From contig BGZK01001379.1 in NCBI GenBank assembly GCA_005406025.1, forward strand, positions 62,001-126,000: 64,000 nucleotides of DNA, read 5' to 3'. Positions 48,437-58,820 of the stretch are shown piece by piece (position 1 is the stretch's first letter; each line of letters starts with the position of its first letter). The notes beneath the pieces were generated by a model that was given only the letters and a program-made list of their open reading frames with translations, searched no databases and was not told the DNA's origin. A program made the position numbers and the translations under genes. The stretch comes from Eumeta japonica (taxonomy: Eukaryota > Arthropoda > Insecta > Lepidoptera > Psychidae).

Positions 48437-48468
48437 CCTTGGGCCGCGGACTTATCAGCCGCCCCTCG
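48437..48468 (-). repeat. mariner right TIR
   Basis: Inverted partner of 47182-47213; followed by the TA target duplicate. Confidence 0.92.
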
Positions 48469-49283
48469 TAATACTAGGCTTGCGCAGCCCATGTATTTTG
48501 ATAATAAATAAAGCATATGAAAATGAAGATAATGTTGCTTGGAGTGCCAATAGATGTCAAAACCAGACTAATGTAAACAGTTTTAATTTACGAATTTTAA
48601 TTTATAATCAAACAATTAATTTTAATCCTAAGCTTTCATTCCGAAATTGTGGACAACATCTAATAATAGCTGGAATTTTCATTTAAGTTCTTTATAAATT
48701 TAATAGATAATTAACTATGTATAAGTAATTATTTTTTTTATGTTGTGCATGAAAAATATAATGAATTGAGAAAAAAATAGTCAATATCTCAATTTTTCAA
48801 TTTTTTACAAAAGAAATTTTAATTACTTAACTTATTTTTCTAAAACTTATTTTTTTACTCTTCGAAGTAAAACAAATAAAAAAAATATATGAGTCCCTCA
48901 TCTACGTGATTACCAAAAATCTTTTTCAAGAAATTTTCCAGAAAAATTGTCTTCTTCCAAAAATTTATTTGAAAAAACCTTTTTTTCAAGAATTCATTTG
49001 AAAAAACAATTTTGAAAAAATTAAATTTCAAATATTTTTTTTTGAAGCGAACATTTTTTTGGAAAAAGATAACTTTATGGCACTCAAATGAAAAAAAAAT
49101 TAGCTAATAGGTAATAAAGAGTGCAAATGTATTAAAGGGTTCTTATTGTCCTTATCACAAAACATGCCATCCACTATATATTTGTCAGTTCTTTCTTTAA
49201 CAATTTATCTCAGACGCTAGGGAGAGGGGGCGCCTCTATTTGTTTCTGCTCCTGTTCGAAAAAATTGTGGATCCGGGGCCGCC

Positions 49284-50195
49284 TTCATTGCTTTAAGTCA
49301 GTTTAGTGCTGCTGATTGCAAATGGGTTATCTTTATGTCAAATGGAAACAGTGTTAAATTCTATCTCTTCTGGTTTAGAACATATGTGAAAAATTATGTT
49401 TCATCATAAAACAAATTATTGGTTTTAAAATTTGCCAAGTTGACCAGTTATAGCATAAGACCATGACAGATACACATCTAGTTTTGGGGGGTATTTTGAA
49501 ACGGGTATTTGGAAAACTTGGTATTTTAAATCTTCACTAATCATAAAATAACATGAAATTTTGAATTTGGATGGTATTTTTTTTTAATATATTTTTTCTG
49601 AGTATATTGCTAGATATATTGTAGTGTGTCCTTGGATAACACAGACTCCAAAACTAACAATAATTATATCATTGTAGTAATTTGATTGACTTTTAAGTAG
49701 TCTAATATTTTTAGTTTCATTTCGCTTAGGAGAATTCTAAAAAAATATTTTGGTCGTTGTTTGTTATTCATAGGTATGTGTTGAGTTAAATTTGAAGTGG
49801 GTAGGTACCTACCTACCTTTTTGCGTGGTGAACACATACACAGATCGTACCTACATATTGATAAGTAGAAAAAGTAAGTTAATTGTTAAGTTGTACAAGA
49901 ATACGCAATTATTTTTTTACTTTTTAGTGCATATTAATTTGTTTTGGAATAGTCTTTTTTTAGAAGTCAGTTTTTTTTGTTAAAATTTTTGTTTATTTAG
50001 TTAAACCCCACAAATTTTTCAATCAAGATCAGTAATCATTTTGAACGACCGGTAAGTATTAATTTTTTATTAAGTGTAAAGTAAAAATACGTCAATTTCT
50101 GATCAAACCGAGGGCCTGTGTTAGTATTACCATCCCCATTTCCCGAATCGTCGTCGCACTTTGCCATTCGTCGGTACGGACGTTGAGCATCGACG
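49284..50195. other. No gene seen
   Basis: AT-rich, with a GTAGGTACCTACCTACC run at 49801-49817. Confidence 0.35.
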
Positions 50196-50368
50196 TACAG
50201 TACAACGAACGAAACTTTGCCGCTCTGAATTGGCTGCGAATGATGCCTATACGGCGTAGGTATTACGCTCCCCAATTCTTCCTTCTTCTCCGCCGCATTA
50301 TAGTTTTACGCTATTGCGACGCTTTTGTACGAACTTCACAGCGGCAAAGTTTCGTGCGTTGCACTGTA
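50196..50368. mobile_element. MITE with 29-bp terminal inverted repeats (173 bp)
   Basis: Left TIR 50196-50224 begins TACAGTACAACGAACGAAAC. Right TIR 50340-50368 is its inverse with two differences (27/29). The interior carries CTCTGAATTGGCTGCGAATG, identical in the copy at 45007-45176, and TTTTACGCTATTGCGACGCT. There is no coding capacity. The superfamily is not clear because no definite target duplication was seen. Confidence 0.8.
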
Positions 50369-51267
50369 TGTCAGCCTTATGCCACCGTATAAGTATAGCT
50401 TATAGTATACAGTTTTTTATCTGAATATAACTAGTCGAATGTATTACCTACTCTGGTCTCGAAACAGGCGCGTTCGCGCACGAGGCTAACGATAACGTTC
50501 GCTACAAAATAAATATAAGTAACTTCGATACTAAGCGACAGGCTGCGTAAGCGCCGCATCGAGACAATCGATCGATTCTCCCGACGTAAACAACCGGAGG
50601 CGTTGGGTGAAAATAAAAAAAAACTGCTTTTTATCTGTAGGTGTTCGGTAGCTATATTAAATAGTTATGTTCGATTCATGTAAATAGCTAAGAATAACCG
50701 ACGCGACGTTAGGCGTAGACCGTCGGTAGAGCTCAATAGATGCGTTTATACGAGTAAACGTTAGTCCAATGTAAACTTGAAGTTTATGTAATTCGATATG
50801 TTCAGCGATTGTAGAAACTTTGAGCTGATTTAATAGAAAAATTTAGTAATCATATTTATTTCACTCTAAACATATTATTGATGAAACATTAACATAACGA
50901 AACATGCCTATACTAAAATTTCCTGTTACGAATTACGTTAAAACATAATTTATACTGCAGAATGTAGAGCACTACATTCAAGAATCTACAATATGGATAA
51001 AGGGACATTCGAATCAAATTATAGTGCTCTATTTTAATATTCGATGTAAGGAACTGAAAATAAAATTGCTCTGGAAACTCATTTTTAAGTCGATGAACAA
51101 ATTTAACAATTTATTTCATCAATTTCTTATATCAAGGGAGACCAACATTTGAAATCACATTATTTTTGTTACAGAGAAGGAAAAAAATCGCGTGGACCAC
51201 GTTATAACAATAAGTGATCACCGGGGCCATAAACATCCACGGCACACAGAAGTTGCTCGAGTTATTA
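50369..51267. other. No gene seen
   Basis: GC-richer first part (50455-50600) with CGATCGAT and CGCCGCATCG motifs, then AT-rich DNA. Possibly regulatory; no frame supported. Confidence 0.35.
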
Positions 51268-51492
51268 CGACCTGGCACCGCCGATGTCGTTCCAAAGCTT
51301 CGGACTGGCGTCGGTCGGCGTCTTTTCGTGACCAGCTGTGCCGAGGTGGTCGCTAGGGTTGATCCATAGAACATAGAACTTGTGATAGAGAACAGTCATG
51401 AGCTGACGGCATCCCCGTACCGGCGTCCACCACACGTCTTCGAAGCGATGGTTAGTGAGTGAGAACCCTACAATAGGTTTTGGTTCCCTCCT
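51268..51492 (-). CDS. Candidate coding exon of an unidentified gene
   Basis: On the minus strand TTTGTTTATTTTTTCATGCAG precedes base 51492, an excellent 3' splice site. The following 75 codons are open with strongly G/C-ending codons, unlike the AT-rich surroundings. The peptide runs RREPKPIVGFSLTNHRFEDV, then WWTPVRGCRQLMTVLYHKFY, then VLWINPSDHLGTAGHEKTPT, ending NDIGGAR. It then reaches a weak donor (CAG/GTCGTA at about 51271-51265) or the TAA just after it, so it may be a terminal exon. I do not recognise the family. The plus strand also has an acceptor-like site at 51174 and an open Arg-rich frame (to about 51355), so the strand is not beyond doubt. Confidence 0.35.
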
Positions 51493-51499
51493 CTGCATG

Positions 51500-53324
51500 A
51501 AAAAATAAACAAAGAAGTTGCTACCTTGTTGCCTTTAATTCAAAACGACTAACATTCTTTTCATTTAAAGTTCCAATGTCGTATTTGTTCCTGGACGCTG
51601 CCGATAGAGGTTTGTTCTTCAGTTTAGATGGGTTTAGCTTAAAATACCGGAGGGCCAATTGCATAGAAACTCGTGAGACATGTACCACACATATAACAGG
51701 GATATTATTCTACTTATACACTTGTAAGTAAGAAATTATACGTGCATAATTTATTTTAATTAAAAGAATATCTCACCGTCACCATCAAAACTATTAAATT
51801 TAACGGTAACAAAAAAAAAGGCGATAAATCGAGCGAAGACAATTTAATTAACTTCATGCGTTCGCTAAAGGAAATCAAAACCGGTCCCTTCCTAATGTAG
51901 CCGAGATGCCCCTAACCGGTCTAACATTCCCCTATCGAATAATTTGCATAATCGCAATATAAGGCGATTTCGTAACTAAACGCCTCGAGCGGTTTGAAAA
52001 TAGCTGTCAATTTTAAAGATACATAATTCAATGAACGTGAACTTAATGTAAGCAGCGACGCGAATACTTTAAAGTTCATCAGCTTTGTCATGTCTGCTAG
52101 TTTACGTCAAAGAAAACCAGTCATTATGTTGTTATTATTCTCGCATTATCGCAACACAACGGCAATATTTTTTATCGCACACGAATGAACGTATCTGCGG
52201 GCGAACAAGAACTTCTTTGTGTTTTATTTCGACGCAACTAACATCGACTACCAGAAGCGATAACGAAAGTTAGCCGGAAACGACGTGGGGGGTTTTATAT
52301 CATTTCTGAGTAGTCGCTGCTAACAGACCTACATTATCCACCGGCCGCAATTTAATTATTTTAATTAGACACATGCATCGCCATAATATGTACAAACACG
52401 GGCTGATACCTATTACTCGCAGTAGTGGATACAGGGTGGTCATGGGGTCGTGCCTCTACCCCTGGGACGGGGTCACTGTCTTATTATTGTAATCGAATAA
52501 GAGCCAGTCCTGACTGAATCGCGTATGTAACCCCCTCTGATTTGAAGGTTATATCCGCCATTGATTACTCGTCAAATTGAGAGAGAAAAAAACTAATTAA
52601 AGTAGGAGTCGATTCACCGCGTGTCCAGAAATCGTTATATATCAACAAGAGAAACAAAGAGAAATTTGCGATTACCGTTACTTCTTATGAATTTGTTCTA
52701 AAAGAATATTGACGCACTTGTAGAGTATCATCAAACTTCTCTTACGAGTATGTAGTAAAATAATATCGGCACAAATATAGGATTGAGTACAGCTTTTAGA
52801 ACTAAAATTCAAATGAATTTTCATATTATATGGCGGCAGTGGCGTAGCTAACCTGCATATTGTATTACTAAAGTGACCTACTGAATTGAGTCTAAAATTC
52901 TTTCATTAATAGACATTTAGATTAATATTAAGTAAATTAAGTTAAGTACTAATATTTGCTCGCGGCTTCTTTAGTAAATTTATATCAATAAGCCAAACGA
53001 GCGTAGGCGCGGGCAAAATACTAGCTTTTATTAGAACAATCCATTCTAAAATTAATATCATCATATTGTATATTTTCTTAAAATTGTCCTATGAGTATAA
53101 TCGAGCACTGATACAGTTCGTGCAAAACTATTCGAACTGAAATAATATGTTAGTGAATAAAATTATCATAATTTTGAGGCATTTTTTTGACGCGGAACTA
53201 TACACTTATAAAAAGAAACTTTTGCTCGAAAATCGTTACTTAGAAAGTCAATAATAAATATTTAATTACAAAAAATTCATATTCTTCAGTATCATCTCGT
53301 AGCTGGGTGCAACTTGTTACGCTT
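51500..53324. other. No gene seen
   Basis: Mixed DNA with a lone hAT-like end (CAGTGGCGTAGCTAA, about 52846). A retroelement-type tail lies at 52960-53030 (TTGCTCGCGGCTTC, later GGCGCGGGCAAAATACTAGC). Confidence 0.35.
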
Positions 53325-53326
53325 TT

Positions 53327-53760
53327 TAGACGCTTGCCTGTGACAATTTGGGCAATGAATTGGTCATAGTTATTCTGTGACAACAAAAATGTCTATCAGT
53401 GATTGTCTGTGATTGCGGGTGGAAGTGGCTTCTGTCACTTTTGACGCATCACTTATTGCATGATGTGCATCAGGCGAGGTGGTTGAGAGCGCATCTGTTG
53501 GTAGTTTTAACACTCCTGTCACCCTGGTGGACGTGACTGTCTGCATGTTCCTGAGGATGTGCCTGATAGGCAGGAAACGTACGTGGAAATTGTAACTAAT
53601 TGGTTGGCGGTAAAGATAAATAGAAAATGAACACTTGCTTGGGTGTTTAATATCTGTCAATCCTGTCGAATTAATATTCAATACGTTGGAGGAGGATTTG
53701 TAGTGGTAGAACAGATTCGAGGGATTTGCGCGAGTATCGAAATATGTAACTTAAATACAA
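53327..53760. mobile_element. Dispersed repeat related to 42411-42664
   Basis: Starts AGACGCTTGCCTGTGAC and contains ATCTGTCAATCCTGTCGAAT and ATTCAATAC, matching the reverse complement of the 42.4-kb element. The 103-codon minus-strand frame (53681-53370) lies wholly within it, so I treat it as repeat sequence. The right boundary is uncertain. Confidence 0.4.
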
Positions 53761-53839
53761 ACGGAACTAGAGAATGACGGAAATTAACACTGATCATGAT
53801 TTAGACACAAATAAAAACTTATCCTTACCATTTATAGGG

Positions 53840-54018
53840 TTGTCCTTCAAAGCCACTGGGTGCTGAAATAAGAGAAATTTGAGAACGTTAATTTTATTTA
53901 CCATGTTACGCCATCAACGAAAATATCGTATCACTAAACACATCCTGTGAGTTATTAAAAAAAAATATTAATCTAAAAGGATTATATTTCGGTTAGACTG
54001 TAGTTATTTGAAGGACAA
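53840..54018. repeat. 12-bp inverted repeat pair, possible small MITE (179 bp)
   Basis: TTGTCCTTCAAA at 53840-53851 and TTTGAAGGACAA at 54007-54018, perfect inverts. No target duplication is visible. Confidence 0.4.
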
Positions 54019-55879
54019 TTTAAGTGGTGTGTTGTATGTGTGTGCGTGTGTGTTTTTTTAATTAACCGCTTTAACAAATCATGATATCAAATTAGAGCAT
54101 GCTACAATTTGAAAACATTAACTCAGATATTTTTATTTAATTTTGAGATTTCACTAATTATCTAAAACACCTTTTTCAGGATCACTTAAAAACATATAAT
54201 TAAATGCATAACGAGGAATAGAAACAGCGAAAACAAGCAAATTGTGCAAAAATAATAAGATAACGAGAATATAATACGAATGCGGAAACACATGTTCAGA
54301 AATTAATTACAATTATGTTACATAAGTTCATGCAAGAGCATGTGAGACCGGGTGAGTAACAGGCGCTGAGAAATCTATTATACTTGAAAGAGACAAAACG
54401 CATCTTAATAGTTAGAAATAATTACTGCTGTTACAGCATATTGATTAAAAAAATCGATTGATCAACAATGGAAATTCCATTGAACGTTAGCAAAGCAAAA
54501 AGCGTCCGAACATGAAGGAACATGTGCGTTGTGACGCAATTCTCGGCCGTGTTCTGTTTGGACGGAAGACGGCCAGTCGCCTTCATTGTCCCAGCGCTAT
54601 CGCATTGTGTTTCTTATGGTAGCGATGGCGCATGCGTGGAAACGAATGATGTATGTATTAGCTATCATTGTTTTTATTATTATTATTTTATCGGTCGTTT
54701 TTATTCCATCGCCTATTGGGTTGAGGGCGTTATGTGACTGCTCTTTAAGAAAAATGTCCAGACTGTGCCCAATTTTATTTTCTTTTGTGCCTATAACATC
54801 TATTTACTTGACATTAAGAAGAATAAATCTCTTCATAACCAGCGACGTTGAGATGATTAAGTACGTTACCTTATAATAGTGAAATTTATGCATTTTTTCA
54901 TCGTGTATGCAAATACATGCCTTACTTAAAGGTTAACACGTGTACGTTCGGTAGTCACGTTCCAAATAACGACAATAATTAACGAAGAACACTTATCTTC
55001 AATCTTTGGCAAATAATACAACAATGAATAACACGGACAATTTTATGTCGAACAATCGGTTTATCGCTGTGTCGTGAACACGGCCGTGTATTTTACATGA
55101 ATACGAGTACGTAACGCATAATATTTTCTTTGAGCAAATAATGTGTATAATTACTTTTGAATACTAAGAAATCCTTTGGATTTCATGTAGTTAAACGTAG
55201 TAGTGAAACGTTCACTAGCTGCTGCTAAATATGTCTTTGATTCTCGGTTTTTGCACATAATCGACGTCTCTAAAGTCCAGCGTTGATATAGAAAAAGATT
55301 AAATCATCCCCTTGCATAGCCTTAGTCGCCCCGGCCGCAGGTGTACTGGCGCCGTCGTTGATATGCTACGACGCCTTCATTACTTTATGTCCCCGGCAAT
55401 CGTGTAGTGTTTTATGGGTATCCTTGGATTATTCTTGAGAAATACTTTCCAACCATATACGACCTCTATATTATGATTTGGCTTTTTGATGATTATAGGC
55501 TAATATATTGCATTGATAGATATTTAGCTGTATCATCAAACTGTATCCCCCGATTTTGTTACCATCAGTTTTATGAATTTCATTCCACTATGCAAATTTA
55601 AAGGAGTTTTCATATTAAAAAATATTATGTGCAGTATACAATATTTATTTTAATCCTTTTGAACGAAACGCCATATGATTTAAAACACGAAGTGTACATT
55701 TTGTATCCTATTGTTTCTAGGTTTACCCTAATGTCAGACAACAATAAAACGGAAAATCTCAATGACACTGAACAATGAACACGAATGGAGAATGTTTCAT
55801 GCTGTAACTAACTTGACGCAATATTATTGTTGTTTTTTTTTTTATATAACTTCACGTTTATTGCCGAGACGGGTGGGCG
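54019..55879. other. No gene seen
   Basis: AT-rich with (ATT)n-like sequence at 54675-54690. The hydrophobic plus-strand frame at 54586-54876 arises from that repeat. GC-richer spots at 54530-54640 and 55325-55370 show no gene signal. Confidence 0.35.
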
Positions 55880-56480
55880 GAGACTGTAGATTTCCACATG
55901 GTACGATCTTCGCATATCTCTCTAACTTCACTGACATCCATCAAATTTTCATGCAAGCTCGTGGGTTTCGAATCCACAAAATTTGACCCTTTTTTAATAT
56001 GCCACCAATCTGGACTGTATAAGATTTTCTAGGGCGACCCTTTTATCGTACATATTGGCTTCATATATTTGTTTTGTCAGTTTACTTTCATTCGTTCTTT
56101 CCAGATGGCCAAACTACCGCAGTATACCTTTTTCTGCTCTAGTCACTACATCTTCCTTCGAACCACATCGCTATTTGACATCAACTGTTTCTAGATCTAT
56201 CTTTCAAAGACACTCCACATATATTATGTAGAGATCGAAACTTTACTGCATTGACTCTACTCTCTTTTTTCTTCTACCATACTCAACCTTCATAAGCTTA
56301 AGTTCTGGACACCATTTTGGATAGTCTGCGCTTGTTGTAAGGAAAATTTACAATACATAAATAGTAAGCAACACCCCATTCAGTTTATTTCCCACATTCA
56401 CTCTCCTTTCTATGTCTTCGTCATTTTTACCATCATTTGTAAACAAACTGTCCACGTATACAAACTCTTTCACTCGTTCC
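55880..56480 (-). mobile_element. RTE-type LINE, 3' coding relic (minus strand)
   Basis: Reading leftward from 56480 the translation follows the RTE C-terminal order: a SLFTNDGKNDEDIERRV-like stretch, an INAV(K) FRSLHNICGV-like stretch, CGSKEDVVT-like, GHLERTNES-like, then RPRKSYTVQIGGILKKG-like and MKIDGCQ-like blocks, with stops and frameshifts. Same family as 24920-25500, opposite orientation. Confidence 0.7.
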
Positions 56481-57179
56481 ACTCTCTCACTTTTTATATA
56501 TATACGTCGTATTCCGTCGTGCTTTTGCTTCTTTTAAACACCATATCTTAGTTTGTTGTTTTACTTTCATTATATATATTATTATTATTTAATTACATAC
56601 ACCTTAGTATTATTTTCATACCTTTTTATTAACAGAATCATTAATTTTATTTATCATCACCTGTGAACCCATCCATTATTTTACACTAATACTCTTTCAA
56701 ATCATACAGACAGCTATCAATAAATAGATTGAATAGCTACGGTGAAGTTACACATACATGCCTGTCTGAAATCCCTGTGGATGTCAAAAGTGATTCTTCG
56801 GTAAAGCAGCAAATATTTTAAACACATTTTTTAAAAAGTATTTTGTGTTTTCAATAAAAATTTAGACTTGTTTTTTTTTTTCATAAAGGCTATAAAGCCC
56901 TCACTTCCATATATATATTTTTTAAATCTAAAATCGCTAGTTGAGGATATAAGGGCATACTCGAATGTCTTTAATATCTTTCAACAGTGCATTTTAACAT
57001 TATAATAAAAATATATTTTATTATTATATAAGAAATCTCTTTCATTTTATATCATATGATACACGACCGATTTTTTATATTTTAATTAATCCCTAAAATG
57101 AAAATTCGCTGCGCTGTATGTTCGTGATTGATCTACTAACTCTATTTATGTATCAAATCGTACAATCTTTTTCGTCAAT
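56481..57179. other. No gene seen
   Basis: AT-rich; part may be further decayed RTE sequence upstream of the relic just described. Confidence 0.3.
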
Positions 57180-57290
57180 ATATATTGAGAAAATAGGTTG
57201 TGCCAGACGAACGGGCAGACAGACACGACAGTGATCCTATAAGAGTTCCGTATTTACGTACGATGCTACGGAACCCTGAAAATCAGTCGA
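57180..57290 (+). repeat. Fragment of lepidopteran CAGACAGACACGA / GGAACCC repeat
   Basis: AAAATAGGTTGTGCCAGACG, then GGCAGACAGACACGACAGTG, CTATAAGAGTTCCG and CTACGGAACCCTGAAAA. Close relatives are at 422-530, 15320-15380 and 26590-26640. Confidence 0.6.
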
Positions 57291-57375
57291 GTAGTAGCTA
57301 TAAAACAACAACAAGAAGAACAATGAATAAATGACATAATAATTGCGGTTTGTGCATGTTACAAACGGCGGCCGG

Positions 57376-57383
57376 TATAAATA
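57376..57383 (+). promoter_or_regulatory. Candidate TATA box (TATAAATA) before a GC-rich island
   Basis: CCGGTATAAATAGGCGC has a consensus TATA element with GC-rich flanks, and about 30 bp further right begins a very GC-rich stretch (GGAGCGCCGCGCCGCGGTGG). A donor-like CAAG/GTATGG lies at about 57487. This arrangement would suit a plus-strand promoter and short first exon, but no downstream exon was found. Confidence 0.35.
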
Positions 57384-58440
57384 GGCGCACGCGTGTGGGA
57401 GCGCCGCGCCGCGGTGGGTTAATTTCGCAACAATCGCGGCGCCGGAGTTGTAGACGACCGGGTTATGGCATTCGCTATACTTGCAAGGTATGGTGCTCGA
57501 TGGTGAGAATCGATATACCTGTTTCGGTTAACATGGGAATTCCATTAAAAAAAAACTCACATTCTGGACTTATGCACGCATGGACGTTCTTATTACGATG
57601 AATAAATAAATTGCAGTGTAGTATAACAAGTAATTACGTTTTTAAAATCGTCATCACGATTATTTTATTTATTAAAAAAAAAAACAAACTAGTATATCGG
57701 CTACTTATTGAAACGAATTAGATATGCCAGCAGTCAAATTAAGGTACACATTATTTTAAATATGTCCATTTAGAAGTGTGCGATAACTTAGATAATATTC
57801 AACCAGACCATAAGTGAAGTACAATATTTTACGTAATGTATCAATCGTATAGAACCGAGCACTTTGACGCGTAGTCCATTTTGAAAAATTATCATACTGT
57901 TCGGTAATAACTAACGCTATTTTCACGTATCCGTTCGAACTATGGCGTCGTTATTGTTTATATGTACAGAGAAAATAGGATCAACATTACACACTAGCGA
58001 GTCCGAGTCCCAGTTGACAATTCGCGCACAATGACTGTTTGTCGTTTCGCCGACGTCGGCGTCGCTTTTTACATAAAAGATTTGTCATCGGCTGCCGCCG
58101 TCCAAGTACCGGCCAAGACGTGTTTAAAGCGTGAAAACCCTATTTGAATGAATTCACCTCACTTCGATTGATGAAATTCCTAGCCTTTTCAACGCCGACA
58201 ATCGGCGTAGCGTGTGACAGTTGAATCCCTCTATCGAAGTGCTCTTAGCCCGCGTACCGAGGTATGCTAGATAGAATTTTAGGTTGAATGTCGATCTCTT
58301 GTTATCTGTGAATAAAATGGACTCGACATAACGCTACATCGACCGCCGGATTCAACCAACAGGGTTACACCATTTCTTGAGGCGGTAGCTTGCCGTTTTG
58401 CTTACATTGTTACTTAATAATACGTAAGGTCATGATGCTA
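57384..58440. other. GC-rich start, then no gene seen
   Basis: 57384-57480 is GC-rich. The rest is mixed, with a second complex patch at 58030-58270 containing CGCCGACGTCGGCG and later GCCGACAATCGGC palindromes. The 83-codon frame over 57350-57601 is likely compositional. Confidence 0.3.
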
Positions 58441-58542
58441 CATGGGGATGTACTCGTGCGTCGCGGAGGCTTAAGGATTTTGAAGATTAAATGGTAGGAA
58501 GAATAAAAGCTTTTAAAAATGTAAAAAAAAACAATCATATGT

Positions 58543-58820
58543 AAATACTCGAGCGTGTCATATATTGGTTATTAGGTGTATCAACGCTTTTCTGATAATA
58601 AAGGTAAAACAATCTGCTAGTTTGCATTGTGGGAGTGGTCACACGGAAGGGTGGAAAATGGAAAAAAAAATATTCGAGCGCGTCAGATATTCAGACATGT
58701 TAAGGGAACCCTAAAATTCTCCCATTCAAAAGACTGACTATTCGGAAGTGACGCAAGCTCGTAGCGAATTTTTGAAAATGCAAAATAAGTCGCCATATCG
58801 AAATACTCGAGCGTCTTAGA
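58543..58820 (+). repeat. Three diverged ~130-bp units with ATACTCGAGCGTGTCA
   Basis: TAAATACTCGAGCGTGTCAT (58541), ATATTCGAGCGCGTCAGATA (about 58670) and AAATACTCGAGCGTCTTAGA (about 58801). Each is preceded by an A-rich AATGnAAAA run. A reverse-oriented GACACGCTTGAGTATTTCTG occurs at about 59979, so 58.5-60.0 kb may be one larger lepidopteran element. Confidence 0.5.

Larger units (their letters stand above)
47182..48468 (-). mobile_element. Near-complete mariner-family transposon (1287 bp)
   Basis: Bounded by TA target duplications (47180-47181 and 48469-48470). The terminal inverted repeats match at 30 of 32 positions (47182-47213 and 48437-48468), both starting CGAGGGGCGGCTGATAAGT. The GGCTGATAAGT core is shared with irritans-group mariners such as Himar1, as I recall them. 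The transposase frame runs on the minus strand and fills almost the whole element. The good TIR match and clean TA duplication indicate a fairly recent insertion, here into the 46749-49283 element. Confidence 0.92.
46749..49283. mobile_element. Larger DNA element with GGCCCCGGATC-type ends, interrupted by mariner
   Basis: Left end CCCCGGATCTAGAAGGGGGG and right end GTGGATCCGGGGCCGCC are inverted relatives over about 12 bases. Secondary similarity occurs inside both ends (AGGGGGCGCC on the left, GGGGGCGCCTC on the right). The interior is AT-rich, including a Phe/Lys-codon-like A/T-run region (48720-49100), and has no coding frame of its own. The mariner at 47182-48468 is nested within it. The original element would be about 1.2 kb. 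Confidence 0.4.

Noticed and set aside
53370..53681. 103-codon minus-strand frame rich in Ser/Thr
   Set aside because: Lies within a dispersed repeat also present in inverted form at 42.4 kb; no start context or splice support.
54586..54876. Frame with an Ile-rich, membrane-like segment
   Set aside because: The hydrophobic stretch is the translation of an (ATT)n microsatellite.
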